Origin: Eucalyptus grandis
Lineage: Eukaryota; Streptophyta; Magnoliopsida; Myrtales; Myrtaceae
NCBI RefSeq assembly: GCF_016545825.1
Contig: NC_052616.1
Coordinates: 61,649,278 to 61,713,277, forward strand
Reading direction: 5' to 3'
DNA: 64,000 nt
Positions 23,694-35,492 of this stretch are shown piece by piece. Each line of letters opens with the position of its first letter. Positions within the stretch are counted from its first letter, which is position 1. The notes beneath the pieces were generated by a model that saw only the letters and a program-made list of their open reading frames with translations, did no database searches and was not told the DNA's origin. A program made the translations under genes and the position numbers.

Positions 23694-24514
23694 ATGGAGG
23701 ATAACCAGGAAAATCATCTCAGAATACTGGCTCTTTGTAAACGGATGGGTGATTTATGGGCTGCTGATGATATCACAGAACTGAATGGATGCATCCTTGA
23801 GGTTCATAAATAGACTGGTGAGTATCTTTTATATGGAAAATTGTTCTCGAAACCCAATGTCAATTTCTCAGCATTCTGGGAGACAATGAAAAGGGCTTGG
23901 AAAGTAGAAGAGGTTAGGTGTGAGGTGATTGAACCAGGTTTCTTTGTCTTTATCTTTAACTCGGAGGAAGAACAGAAAAGAATTCTGCAGACAAGCCCTT
24001 GGTCTTTCTCAAGCCATCTGTTAGTCCTACAGGAAGGTGACCCGACCATTCCCGAGCACTGCTATGAGTTCAAACATTGTTCCTTTTGGGTGCATCGATT
24101 GGGCTTCCAAGAGCTGCTATGACGGAGGATTGTATACGAATGATTGCTGGAAAAATGGGAGAAGTAGAGGAAGTTAGAATTGATGCTCGGAATAACAACT
24201 CTAGAAGAATTGGAAAAGCAAGAGTTAGGCTTAATCTGTTTAATCCCCTGAAAACTGGAACAATAATTCATGTGGGTGATAGAAAGTGGTGGATTGACTT
24301 TAAATATGAAAGACTACCACACTATTATTACTCCTGTGGTTACATTGGCCATTATGCAAACTATTGCCCGACATTTCCCTATGAAGAATCTAGTCTTCCT
24401 CAAGACAAACCGGGACGTTATGGATCTTGGTTGAAAGCAGAGGTGAAGACATGCAGCCCTTGTTGGACTACCTTTTATGGGGAGATAGATCTTACCTTAT
24501 CGAAGAGGAAGTGA
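23694..24514 (+). pseudogene. LINE ORF1 (nucleic-acid-binding protein), disrupted
   Basis: Begins MEDNQENHLRILALC at 23694. An in-frame TAG follows after VHK near 23812. The DUF4283-like part continues (FWETMKRAWKVEEVRC, SPWSFSSHLLVL) and then shifts frame near 24095. The new frame reads IGLPRAAMTEDCIRMIAGKM and ends with a zinc-knuckle-like YYYSCGYIGHYANYC in which the first cysteine is replaced. The stop is at 24514. The family normally encodes an RNA-binding chaperone for LINE RNA. Confidence 0.85.
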
Positions 24515-24914
24515 TTCCGAGACACCAGATTATTCCCTCCACGATGACTTGAACAACAAATCATCAACGATGGCAGCCAAGCCATTGTTCTTTATCATCC
24601 TACAATACAAACAACACGAAATTATCACTCTCTGGAACTTGCAGCACGAAAAAAAGGCAAACGCATCTAGCAGAATGTGGAACAACCGATGGAGCATCTA
24701 ATGCATGATGCAGAGATGGGGATTACAGGAGCAGCCAAATCGGGGAAAAAAAACAGATATCAAAAAAGTTAAAACGATTCACCCCGTATGAGAGAAAGAG
24801 CAGCATGACAACCCTTGTGGACATGGACAAATTTCTGGAAACACCAATTCAACTATGGGAAGGCGAAACAGCATGGGCTTTGGTGGCTAGCCCTAATAAG
24901 CCACCAAGAAAGCC

Positions 24915-27900
24915 ATGAAGGTGCTAAGCTGGAACTGTCAAGGTTTAGGTTCTCCCTTGACAGTCCAGCACCTACGAGCCCTTGTGGCTCGTGAGAGACC
25001 TAACCTGGTTTTCCTTATGGAAACCAAAAATCAGTACCATAGGGTGGAACATATCAAAAGAAGTCTAAAATTCTCTTCTATGCTTGTTGTTAATCCTATC
25101 GACACAGCGGGAGGCTTGGTGTTACTTTGGGATGACTTGGTACAACTTAATATTGAGCATAGCTGCCAAGAGTTCATTGATCTTTCATGTAAAGTGACTG
25201 GAAATGGATATAAAATGCAGATCTCCTTCTTACATGCATCTACTGACTTCCATGAAAGAGTATCTCTTTGGAACATACTTTATACTAGACATGGAGCGAC
25301 AACAGCACCTTGGCTTTGTATTGGTGACTTTAATGAGGTGCTATATCATTGGGAGAAGATAGGCCGACGATTAACTGAAAGATTTCGAATGACGACATTT
25401 AGGCACTTTGTTGACTCATGTTCTCTGATAGATATTGAAAGTAAGGGGTGCGCATTCATGTGGACTAACAAGAGAGATGGGGATGATTTAGTCAAAAAAA
25501 GGCTTGATCGAGTATTTTGCAACCTTGAATGGAGGCTCCTATTTCCCAGTGCCGAAGCCTTTGCATTTCCAGCAATAGGGTCTGATCATAGTCCCCTCTT
25601 ATTATGTTTAAAGGCAGGGGAACAGAAGAGACATAGATTATTTAGGTTTGAGGCTTTCTGGTTAGATCATCCAGAATGTGTAACTATAGTAGACAATGCT
25701 TGGAAGTCAGAGAATTGTCGGCAAGGAGATCTGTACGAAAAACAAAAGGGTAACCGAAGATTTGCGAAAATGGAGCGGGCATCTTTCAAAAATGCTTCTA
25801 AACAAATTGACCAGCTAAGCCATCAGCTCATTCGGATCACAAACGGGCAAACCCGGACAGCGGGCGAGAGGAATATAATTCTATCACGGAAAATCAGCTC
25901 TTTGTGGCGCCAAGAAGAAATGTATTAGGGCATTCGATCTAGAATTAACTGGTTAAAGTGGGGCGATCGGAACTCAAAATTTTTTCATGCTACCACAATT
26001 CAAAGGAGACAAAGAAATCAAATCAAGATGTTGAAGATTGAAGAGAATAGGTGGAGTCGAGAGCCTCATGTCATTAAACACCACATAACCACCTATTACC
26101 AAGAGTTGTATAGAACTGTGGGTCCTCGGCATTATCAACCAATTCTAGAGCATTGCCCAATTGCTGTTTCTGAGGAAATGAATAAGCAGTTAACAGCTCA
26201 GGTTACTATGGAGGAGGTGGAGCAAGTGGTTTTCCAAATGGGGCAGCCAAAGCCCCCTGGACCGGACGGATTAAGTGGTCTATTCTATCGAGTTAGTGGG
26301 CTACTATTCAAGAAGATATATTTCATCTAGTGGATTCCTTTTTCAAAGAAGGCGATTCGATCTGACCCTTAATGAGACCTTTATCACGCTTATCCCCAAG
26401 GTTGCTAATCCTGAAAGCATAACAGAATTCAGACCTATAAGCTTGTGCAACTTTAGTTACAAAGTTATTACAAATGTCATGGCACATAGACTCAAACCTT
26501 GGCTCCCATCTATTATATCCTCGGAACAAAGCGCATTTGTAGGGGGTAGGCAAATACAGGACAACATCTTTATTGTTCAAGAAGTCCTACATCAACTACG
26601 GGTTAGAAAGCGACGTCGAAAATTCCAAGCCGTGCTGAAGCTAGACATGCGAAGGCTTATGATAGAGTTGAGTGGGACTTTTTATGTGACTTGTATGAAG
26701 AAGATGGGATTTAATGTGCCTTTGGTGAATATGGTCAAATTTTGTATATCTTGACTCACTTCCGGGTGTTAATTAGTGGCCAACCAGGGGATTCTTTCAC
26801 TCCAACTCGAGGTATTCGACAAGGGGACCCTCTCTCACCTTATTTATTCATTATTATGGCAAATGCTCTCTCCCATATGGTGACTAAGGCTATTACGGAT
26901 GGGACCTTAAAGGGTATCAAATTAAACCCACACTGCCCTATCTTATCCCACCTATTTTTTGCAGACGACGCTATTTTCTTCTTGGATGGTACTCTTAGGG
27001 AAGCTCAGAATCTGGCTAATATTCTAAATTGTTACTGTTTTGCATCTGGTCAGTTGATCAACCTGAACAAATCTGGTGTTTTTCTTGGGGGCTAGCTGTC
27101 CACAGGTTTTAAAACACAATATTGCAGCTGAACTGAGGGTTCCTATCCTAGAAAAGACTGAGAAATATTTAGGGATACCATCTGATTGGGGCCAAACAAA
27201 AAAACAGATGCTAGATTGGATCATTGCACGGGTGGACAAAAAATTGGAGGGATGGAAAGAACAATTAATATCGAAGGCAGGGAAAGAGGTGTTAATTAAA
27301 ATGGTTGTTCATGCATTACCCCAATATGCCATGAATATCTTTAAAATTCCTCTATCTATTTGTCGAGCAATCGAAAGGAAAATCTCAGCCTTCTGGTGGA
27401 GACAGAGTGCACAGCAAAAAGGTATTCACTGGAAGAGTTGGGAAGTGTTGAAGAAGAGGAAGGCACAAGGAGGAATGGGGTTTAAAGATTTAGTGGATTT
27501 CAATAAAGCCATGTTGGGAAAACAAGCTTGGAGATTAGAGAAAGCACCTGAAGCCTTGTGGAGCAGAATATTTAAAGGCCTCTATTTCCCTAACGGTAAT
27601 CTATGGACTACTACAAGAGGAGCCAGACCATCTTGGGGTTGGCAGAGCCTTTTAATAGGCCGTGATGCCCTAAAACCTGATCTGAAATGGGAGGTCGGAG
27701 ATGGAAAATCCATCAACTTGAGATATGACCGTTGGTTAATGTCAGGAAGTATTGGGGGACCGGTGAACCGTGATGATCCTAAGTTAGTGGCAGAGATCAT
27801 TGACCCAACTACGCGCACATGGAAACATCAGATTATCACAAAGCTTTTTGACAGCCAAATCTCAGAGGAAATTCAAGCAACCACACTCAGCATATTTGCC

Positions 27901-29059
27901 AGACCTGACCGTCTAATTTGGACAGGGCATAATTCAGGGGAGTATAAAACCAAAAGCAGGTATCATAAATTACAAGCAGCCAACACAAGCAAAACAGAAT
28001 GCCATGCATCCTCTTCATATCAGGTGCCGCAACAACTATGGACAAATCGGCATCTACGACGACACCCAGAATCAGACACTTCATGTGGAGTTTATGCAAT
28101 GAAGGCCTTCCTACTAGAGCCAATCTATACCGGAGAAAGATTATACCTGAGCCGACATGCCCACTATGTTCCCAATTTCCGGAGTCCTCCGAACACCTTT
28201 TTGGACTTTGCCTATGGACAAGAAAGATTTGGCAGCATCATTATACTGACATGAATGTTTCTCCAACCTCTATAACAAGAACAGACCGATGGGTGAGTGA
28301 ATACCTCAGATCTGGCATCACAGTAAGTCAAAAAGCGATTTTCGCGACCACCCTTTGGCTCATCTGGAAAGCCCGCAACGCTTTGATCTTCAACGGGAAG
28401 CGAAAAACACAAGAACAAATCGTTAATGAAGCCCTACTCTCTCACCAGCTCTACGAGAAATGGAACCCACAGACAAAAAAAAAGAGAGATCAGATCCGCG
28501 CACTTAGCAGCCTCCAGCTACCGGCTCCTTGAAGATCAACGTCGATTGCTCTTGGCTGGCCAAGAAATTAGAGGGATCCATTGCTGGTATATGCAGAGGA
28601 GAAGCGGGTGTGTGTATCGGAGGTTTTGCGCAGAAATTTCGAGCTCAATCGGCTCAAGAGGGAGAAACCCTAGCTGTCCAACAAGCTTTACTTTGGTTGA
28701 GAAGACAAAGAACAGCTCTGACAGGACTCCCATCTGCCGCACGAACTCATCTCATCTTCTCTTCCCCCGTGTGTATCTCCAACGACCGCACTTACGTCGT
28801 GGAAGCCATCTTGGGCCAAACAGAAGTGGCATGGGCCTCTCGTCCGATTGTCCTGGACTGCAGAGAATTGCTGGCCCAAATGCCGAATGTTATATTGCGG
28901 TATGAAGCTCGGGAATCCAACCGCGCGGCAGATTGGCTTGCGAAGTCTCACAATACCGACTCTTTACCAAGTAACTGGGTCTCCCATCCCCCGCTGGAAC
29001 TTTATTTTATTTTATGTCTGGACTTTCAGTTAAGTTGTAATTCGGCATCCCCGGATTAA
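24915..29059 (+). pseudogene. LINE ORF2 (endonuclease, reverse transcriptase, RNase H), disrupted
   Basis: Starts MKVLSWNCQGLGSP, the exonuclease-endonuclease-phosphatase fold, with SDHSPLLL near 25580. An in-frame TAG lies at 25926. Frameshifts follow near 26300, 26650, 26745 and 27080. Reverse transcriptase pieces include FRPISLCN, EQSAFVGGRQIQDNIF, GIRQGDPLSPYLFI and the catalytic FADD box near 26960. A zinc-binding region (TCPLCSQFPESSEHLFGLC) and an RNase H region from 28529 (KINVDCSW) follow in different frames. At least five lesions make it non-functional. Confidence 0.93.
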
Positions 29060-29092
29060 TCAATGAAATATCTTTCCGACCAAAAAAAAAAA

Positions 29093-29109
29093 AAAGTCCT
29101 GGGGCTTCG
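29093..29109. repeat. Right target-site duplication of the LINE
   Basis: aaagtcctggggcttcg directly after the poly(A) tail, identical to 23208-23224. Confidence 0.9.
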
Positions 29110-29865
29110 CAAACACTAAGAATCAATACATACATAGATGCCAAAATCACACTTAACCATAAACGATATGAAACCCTCCATCACATAGCCCGAAATCAAC
29201 TCAACAACTTCCGAATTCCCCATTTGGTGCAAGTATTCAAAATAATGTTGGTTAACAGGACGCGTTTCACCAAGCAGTGATTGTGACTGAGTTCATGCGA
29301 TATATGTTAGTAGATATCGACTTGCCTCAAGTCCGGTGGCATCGGCGGTGAGGTAAACTGTAAGCTGCGGGCTGCGGGTGCGGTTGAGGCGAGCTGGACA
29401 GCAACGGCAGTGTGCAATGAGGCGCGAGCTGCGGGTCTCCTGGTCCAGCAGCAGCTGAGGGACGGCGGCGAAGGAGGCTGGTGGCTAGCTACGGAACGGT
29501 GAGGAGACCGGTGACGCGGTGGTGCGGCTGTCGGCAGCAAGGCTCGAGTGAGAGGGTGGGAGGATTTCTAGATTAATCTACTTAAGATATCGCTAGACAG
29601 AAGGAAATCCAGACTGCCGAGAGAGAGAGAGAGAGGAAGAAACGGCCTCCTGCCGGTTGACAATTTAAGTCAACAAAAGGGGTCTCGGTGGCAGCAAGGA
29701 ACGGCAACAACTCAAGGGGCAGCTCACTCGTAAAACTTCATAATTTCGTTCCAACCAAACCGTACATCAAAATCGATTTTTGCCATACCTAACAGCCCCA
29801 CAACATCCTAAATCACCATTTCCATGTATATTCACAGCTCGATAACTCCAAAATCGGACTTCATA
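29110..29865 (-). repeat. Old repeat sequence, probably LTR-derived, right part
   Basis: Continuation of the repeat interrupted by the LINE. It includes a GC-rich stretch at about 29330-29530, and a short GA tract at about 29620-29634. No gene. It ends where copy B of the block begins at 29866. Confidence 0.45.
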
Positions 29866-29923
29866 ATGTTATGAGAAGTATGAACTTAGTAGTTGGCATT
29901 ATCCTAGATCTTATTCCATTATC

Positions 29924-29928
29924 TATCT
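29924..29928. repeat. Left target duplication of the copia element
   Basis: tatct, matched by tatct at 35474-35478. Confidence 0.9.
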
Positions 29929-30159
29929 TGTTGGAAGATACGCAAGATATCTCCAGATTGCATTAAATATTCCTCAGATCAATTAAGATCATATCAGGGA
30001 TCAATTAATATCAAATATAGTCTGTACATTATTTAGTTTCCTTTTTCATATACATGTCTTGTAATATAAACATTGACATTGTACGTACAGAAATATACAG
30101 ACAATACAGAAAGCTTTTCTCCCCAAATTCTCTCTATCACATTCTTACACATTCTTACA
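29929..30159 (+). repeat. 5' LTR of the copia element
   Basis: Starts tgttggaagatacgcaagat and ends cacattcttaca. It differs from the 3' LTR only at 30136 (a here, t at 35450). Confidence 0.97.
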
Positions 30160-30171
30160 TGGTATCAGAGC
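30160..30171 (+). other. Primer binding site of the copia element
   Basis: tggtatcagagc directly after the 5' LTR, the usual complement to the 3' end of initiator tRNA-Met in plant retroelements. Confidence 0.93.
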
Positions 30172-30341
30172 GCTTTCTGGTTCTGGCTTAGCTTCCGCAC
30201 TTGTTCTTGAATTGCCTTCCGTGATCTTCTGTTCTTGGTTGTAGCCACACTTGCAAACCAAAACAGCATCCGGCAGGAATTCTTGATTCTTCGTTTTTTT
30301 GGCCAACTGCAAAATGAGTTCTTTGCAGGATTTTTTCCACT

Positions 30342-31830
30342 ATGACAAATCCAGAAACACCTACCTCAGTCACCGAAGAGCAGCCGGCAATCAATGCAAC
30401 GCCTCATGCTTCATCAACCCTGAATTCATCCGTTGTCAATCCAGTAGCTGATCAACAACCCAGTCAAACACAACACACGCCCTGGCAACCCAATCCGGCT
30501 CAGTTCAATCCAGGGTTACCTTTCTCTGGCTATCCTTATCAATGGATGCCGTACCCATGGATGCTTGGATCAAATCCAGATACATCACAGCCGGGCTACC
30601 AGAGCGTGCGGACCGATGGAGGTCTACCAACCAACGCTGGGGCAAACACAACCATAGGTCTTGAGCAGACGGGCGAATCTGGAAATTCGAATCAGGGACA
30701 GACTACAACCAATGCGGGGTTCCCAACAGGGTTCATACCTTTTCCTTTTGCGGCCGCCATGGGTCGCCCAGAACCCGGCGACGCGCTGTATGTTTCCACA
30801 GCCGACGGACCCGAGTTGAAGCTCATCAGTAACCATCTCACAGGATCCGAGAATTATTCGAGTTGGGCACGGGAATTCCGCCGAGCCCTCATCACAAAAG
30901 ACAAAGAAGGGTTTGTCGACGGAACAGTTCCCGTCCCAGCTGATGAAAAATTAGGGTGACAATGGAAAAAATGCAATCAGCTCGTTAGAACATGGATAGG
31001 GAATTGTATCGGCCCGAAATAGCCGCGGGTTACCTCCGACGAGAGGACTCAAAATTTTTTTGGGACAGTATACGAGAGATGTACGGGAAATTGGATCGGG
31101 CAAGGATTTTTTCGTTGCATCAAGCCCTTTCCGAACTGAAGCAGGGAAACATGACCGTGACGGCCTGCTTCAACAAGCTTTCAACCCTCTGGAACGAGCT
31201 AGAGGCCGCCGAAGAAAAACTCGTCGGATCCGAAGAAACTCTCCAACAGTACAAGAGGATGAAGGACCGAGAGAAGGCAACCAGATTTTTGCTAATACTC
31301 AACGATTCTTACCTTACTTTCGGGTCGCAAATTCTGGCCATGGAGCCTCCGCCGCCGATTGGGCCATTTTCCAACTTCTTGTGCAAGAGGAGAGCCAGGC
31401 TTACCTCCACGGAGAACAGAGGCGGAACCCTAGCGACGAAGGGTTTGGCTCTCGCGGCAATAATTGAGAGAGGAGGGATGAAAACCCTAGAAAAGAGGAG
31501 GAATCCATCGCTAGGGTTCGCTGAACAGAGGCCTTTTAAAGGTTCTGCGATGGACGGCTCATATCGCACGCAGCGATCCGACGGCTCCAAAGGCGCGCGG
31601 TACACGGACGATCTGGACAGCGGAGATAGCTCCGGATCAAACAGATCCAACGGCCCCTTTTTTTCGAAGAATCTCGGGCAAAATTATGGGCCGAATAATG
31701 GGCCAAATTATGGGCCAACTTATGGATCGAATTTAAAGAATAAAGGAAAGTTTTTGCGACTATTGCAAGCGGCCTCACCACACAATTGACGGTTGTTGGA
31801 AATCGCATGGCCGACTGGAGAAAAAAGGAA
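30342..31830 (+). pseudogene. Copia gag (capsid/nucleocapsid), disrupted
   Basis: Begins MTNPETPTSVTEEQ. The first frame stops at 30957 in place of a sense codon. The protein-like sequence goes on (KFFWDSIREMYGKLDRARIF, SLHQALSELKQGNMTV), shifts frame near 31365, and includes a CX2CX4HX4C zinc knuckle (CDYCKRPHHTIDGC) near 31755 in yet another frame. Several lesions, so no full capsid protein can be made. Confidence 0.9.
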
Positions 31831-31907
31831 GGAAATATCAACAGCGGCGGCTTATCAACTCACGGGATCAAGCTGGTCAATCCATCACACATGCTGAATA
31901 TCAGCAA

Positions 31908-34900
31908 TTGATGCAAGCATTGCAAAAATTGGATATTCCAAAAAGGGGGAGCAGTTTTACAGGTATTTCTCATTGCCTAATAAATACCATATCGAGGAAT
32001 ACTTGGATTATTGATTCTAGAGCTAGTGATCATATTGCCTGTGACAAGAAGCTATTTACTGTTATTAATAAAGATCTGGATAGTCCCATTATTGTGCAAT
32101 TGCCGAATGGAAATATTGTTCGTGTATCTACCACGGGGACAGTCAATCTTAACTCTCGGCTTACACTCACAAATGTCCTTTACGTTCCAGTTTTCAATTT
32201 AATCTTATCTACGTGTCTAGAGCACATGTGAGGAAAATTCTTGTAAGGTCTCCTTCATTGCTTGATAGCTGTCTCTTTTAGGTCCTTTCGACTGGGAAAC
32301 TGATGGGCTGGGGTAATCTGTCTGAAGGACTATATTTCTGGAAAAACTCAGCAAATCTTGATCAATTTCATTGTAATAAACAATCATTGTGTAATTTGAC
32401 TACCAATGATAAATAATTCATTTTGCATTCCAGAATGGGTCATAGTTCTTTATTTCCTCATCAGCAATGTCATATTTGTCCACTTGCCAAACAGTCCCGC
32501 ATACCCTTTCCATTAAGCACAAATCGTGCCGATGATTCGTTTTCCTTACTTCATATTGATGTCTGGGGTCCTTATCATACACAAAATCATGATGGGTCCC
32601 GGTTTTTCCTCACCATTGTGGATGACCATTCGAGGGCCACATGGATTTTTCTCATGCAATCTAAGGGTCAAGTCATATCTTATTTGAGGACCTTCCTTTC
32701 TCTATCAAAGACTCAATTTGGCAAGACAATCCGCCGAATACGAACGGACAATGGGAAGGAATTTTTTAACCATGAGTGTACTGGTCTACTCTCATCTCAA
32801 AGGATCTTACATGAGAGCTCCTGTACATATACTCCACAGCAAAATGGAGTAGTGGAACGCAAATATCGTCACCTATTGGAAGTTGCTCGCGCCCTGAAAT
32901 TTCAAGCTTCCATCCCTGATAATTTTTGGGGAGATTGCGTTTTAACTGCAGCTTATCTAATCAATAGAATGCCGACCAAGATTCTCGATGGTCGAAGTCC
33001 TTTTGAATTACTTTTTTGGAAAAAGCCAAATATGAGTCATCTGAAGATTTTTGGCTGTCAATGTTATGCTACTATCGTGGGACCTAGAGATAAGATGGGT
33101 CCTCGTGCTCGCCGTTGCACATTCATGGGATATCCCACTCTGCAGAAAGGGTACAGGATTTATGATTCATCTACAGGGGACTTCTTTGTTAGTAGAGATG
33201 TTTCGTTCCAGGAGAATATTTTTCCTTTTGCTGCACAGGATCAAAGTACAGATAACAGAGGACATTACTCTTCGCCTCATATTGACGAAACAACAAATGA
33301 TCCAGGATATATTCTATTTCCTGCATCAACAGACATAAGGGACTCCCCTGCATCAGCCATGGAATCAACACCTCCGTTGGAATCCACACACCAAATCTTA
33401 GATGATGAAGCAGTAATTGACTCCACTTCTGTTAATACTGGTACGAATCATTCATCCACCCCTATTGATACTGGCTCGGGCCAATTATCCCTTGCAAATA
33501 CTCCACCAAGGCGTTCCCGGCGAGTAATGCATCCACCAACTTGGACGAAAGACTACGTATGTGGCGTCAGAAACTCGCTAGGTATTCTTTTTCCCATATC
33601 CTCTTATGTTTCCTTTGATCGGCTATCTGTGGAGCATCGATGTTGCATTTCTCGCATTTCTGAGGAGCGAGAACCATCAAATTATGATGAGGCGAGCATT
33701 GATCCGAAATGGCAGAAAGCTATGAAAGCAGAATTGCAGGCTTTAGTGGACAACCAGACATGGGAATTCGTCTCTATACCTCCAGATCGAAAGGCCATTG
33801 GGTGCAAATGGGTGTACAAGATCAAGTATCAAGCAGATGGATCAATTGAGAGGTACAAGGCTCGATTAGTGGCTAAAGGTTTCACACAACGGGAAGGTTT
33901 TGACTATCATGAAACCTTCTCTCCCGTCGCCAAAGATGTTATGGTACGCTCATTCCTCTTAGTAGCAGCTTTTCAGGATTGGTCACTGCATCAGATGGAT
34001 GTCCACAATGCCTTCTTACATGGAGACTTAGACGAAGAGATTTATATGGATGTGCCACAAGGTTTACGGAGACAGGGGGAGAATAGAGTATGTCGTCTCC
34101 GCAAATCCTTATATGGACTTAAACAGGCTTCCAGACAGTGGTATGCCAAATTTGCTGAGTCCTTGATAGCTGCAGGTTTCCAACAGTCCAGATTTGATTA
34201 TGCTGTTTTTACACGGACTAAAGGTACGTCATCTATATACTTAATGATATATGTAGATGATATACTTATTATGGGAAACGATGAGGTAGATATTCAAGTC
34301 TTCAAGGAATACTTGCATTCTACTTTTCACATAAAATATTTGGGTACGCCCAAATATTTCCTTGGAATAGAAATTGCACGATCGGATCAAGGAATATCTC
34401 TCAGCCAGAGAAAATTTGCTTTGGAAATCATATCAGAAGCAGGTTTGTCAGGATGTAAGCCAGCTGTGATTCCAATCGAGCAAAATGTTAAATTGACTAC
34501 GGCAGATTATGATGCTGAAGTGTCTCAGCAAGCAGATCTAGTACTCAAAGATCCATTGAGTTATCAAAAACTTGTTGGGAAACTCATATATTTGACTATG
34601 ACCAGACCAGACATTAGTTATGCTGTACAGACACTTAACCAATTCATGCACAAGCCAAAGCAGTCTCACATGAACGCTGCATTGAAAGTTGTGAAGTACT
34701 TGAAGAAATGTCCCGGACTTGGGATTCTTCTTTCCGAGAAGTGTGATATGAGAATGACAGCATATTGCGATGCAGACTATGCCACTTGTCCAATGAGTAG
34801 GAGATCCATAACCGGTTTCTGCATTAAGTTGGGAGATTCTTTACTTTCGTGGAAAACCAAGAAGCAGCCGACTGGTTCTTTATCCTCGGCGAAGCGAAAT

Positions 34901-35235
34901 ACCGAGCTATGGCGAAAACGACATGTGAGATAGTATGGCTACGGGGATTACTTCGGGACCTTGGAGTGCAAGTCAAGGGACCAACCAGATTATTTTGTGA
35001 CAACGATGCAGCCCTCAAGCTAGCATCAAATCCCATTGTGCATGAGAGAACGAAACACATAGAAGTGGACTGCCATTTTACTCGAGAGAAAATTCAGGAA
35101 GGCATAATCGAGACACGGGGGATTGGAACAGAAGAACAACCTGCAGATGTATTCACCAAGCCTCTATGTCAAAGTCAGCATGCGTATCTCTTAAGCAAGC
35201 TTGGCGTCTTGGATATCTACAAGCCACCAGCTTGA
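31908..35235 (+). pseudogene. Copia pol (protease, integrase, RT, RNase H), disrupted
   Basis: The protease site reads DSRASDH where the family has DSGASDH. A stop and frameshift follow near 32230. A long open frame from about 32423 holds integrase (DVWGPY, IRTDNGKEF, YTPQQNGVVERK) and reverse transcriptase (KWVYKIKY, MDVHNAFLHGDL, LYGLKQASRQWY and the YVDD box near 34250). A frameshift near 34880 separates the RNase H end (EIVWLRGLLRDLGV, PADVFTKPLC), which stops at 35235. The reverse transcriptase domain itself looks complete. Confidence 0.93.
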
Positions 35236-35242
35236 GGGGGAG
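35234..35242 (+). other. Polypurine tract of the copia element
   Basis: gagggggag immediately before the 3' LTR, the expected start site for plus-strand DNA synthesis. Confidence 0.9.
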
Positions 35243-35473
35243 TGTTGGAAGATACGCAAGATATCTCCAGATTGCATTAAATATTCCTCAGATCAATTAA
35301 GATCATATCAGGGATCAATTAATATCAAATATAGTCTGTACATTATTTAGTTTCCTTTTTCATATACATGTCTTGTAATATAAACATTGACATTGTACGT
35401 ACAGAAATATACAGACAATACAGAAAGCTTTTCTCCCCAAATTCTCTCTTTCACATTCTTACACATTCTTACA
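35243..35473 (+). repeat. 3' LTR of the copia element
   Basis: 231 bp, same as the 5' LTR except for one base at 35450. Confidence 0.97.
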
Positions 35474-35478
35474 TATCT
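35474..35478. repeat. Right target duplication of the copia element
   Basis: tatct, matching 29924-29928. Confidence 0.9.
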
Positions 35479-35492
35479 GTCTGTCTTTAAAC

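Larger units (their letters stand above)
23225..29092 (+). mobile_element. Full-length LINE-1-type retrotransposon (inactive)
   Basis: About 5.9 kb between a perfect 17-bp target duplication, ending in a poly(A) tail at about 29081-29092. Order: a GC-rich 5' region with hairpin repeats, ORF1 with a DUF4283-like domain and a zinc knuckle, then ORF2 with endonuclease, reverse transcriptase, zinc-binding and RNase H regions. Both ORFs carry stops and frameshifts, so it cannot move by itself. The intact duplication and both ends show that this was a complete insertion rather than a 5'-truncated one. Confidence 0.95.
29929..35473 (+). mobile_element. Ty1/copia LTR retrotransposon, recent but defective
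   Basis: 5545 bp with 231-bp LTRs that start TG and end CA, a 5-bp target duplication, a tRNA-Met-type primer site and a polypurine tract. The internal order is gag, protease, integrase, reverse transcriptase, RNase H, which is the copia order. The LTRs differ at one position of 231, so the insertion is young, yet gag, protease and pol all carry disabling changes. Confidence 0.97.
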
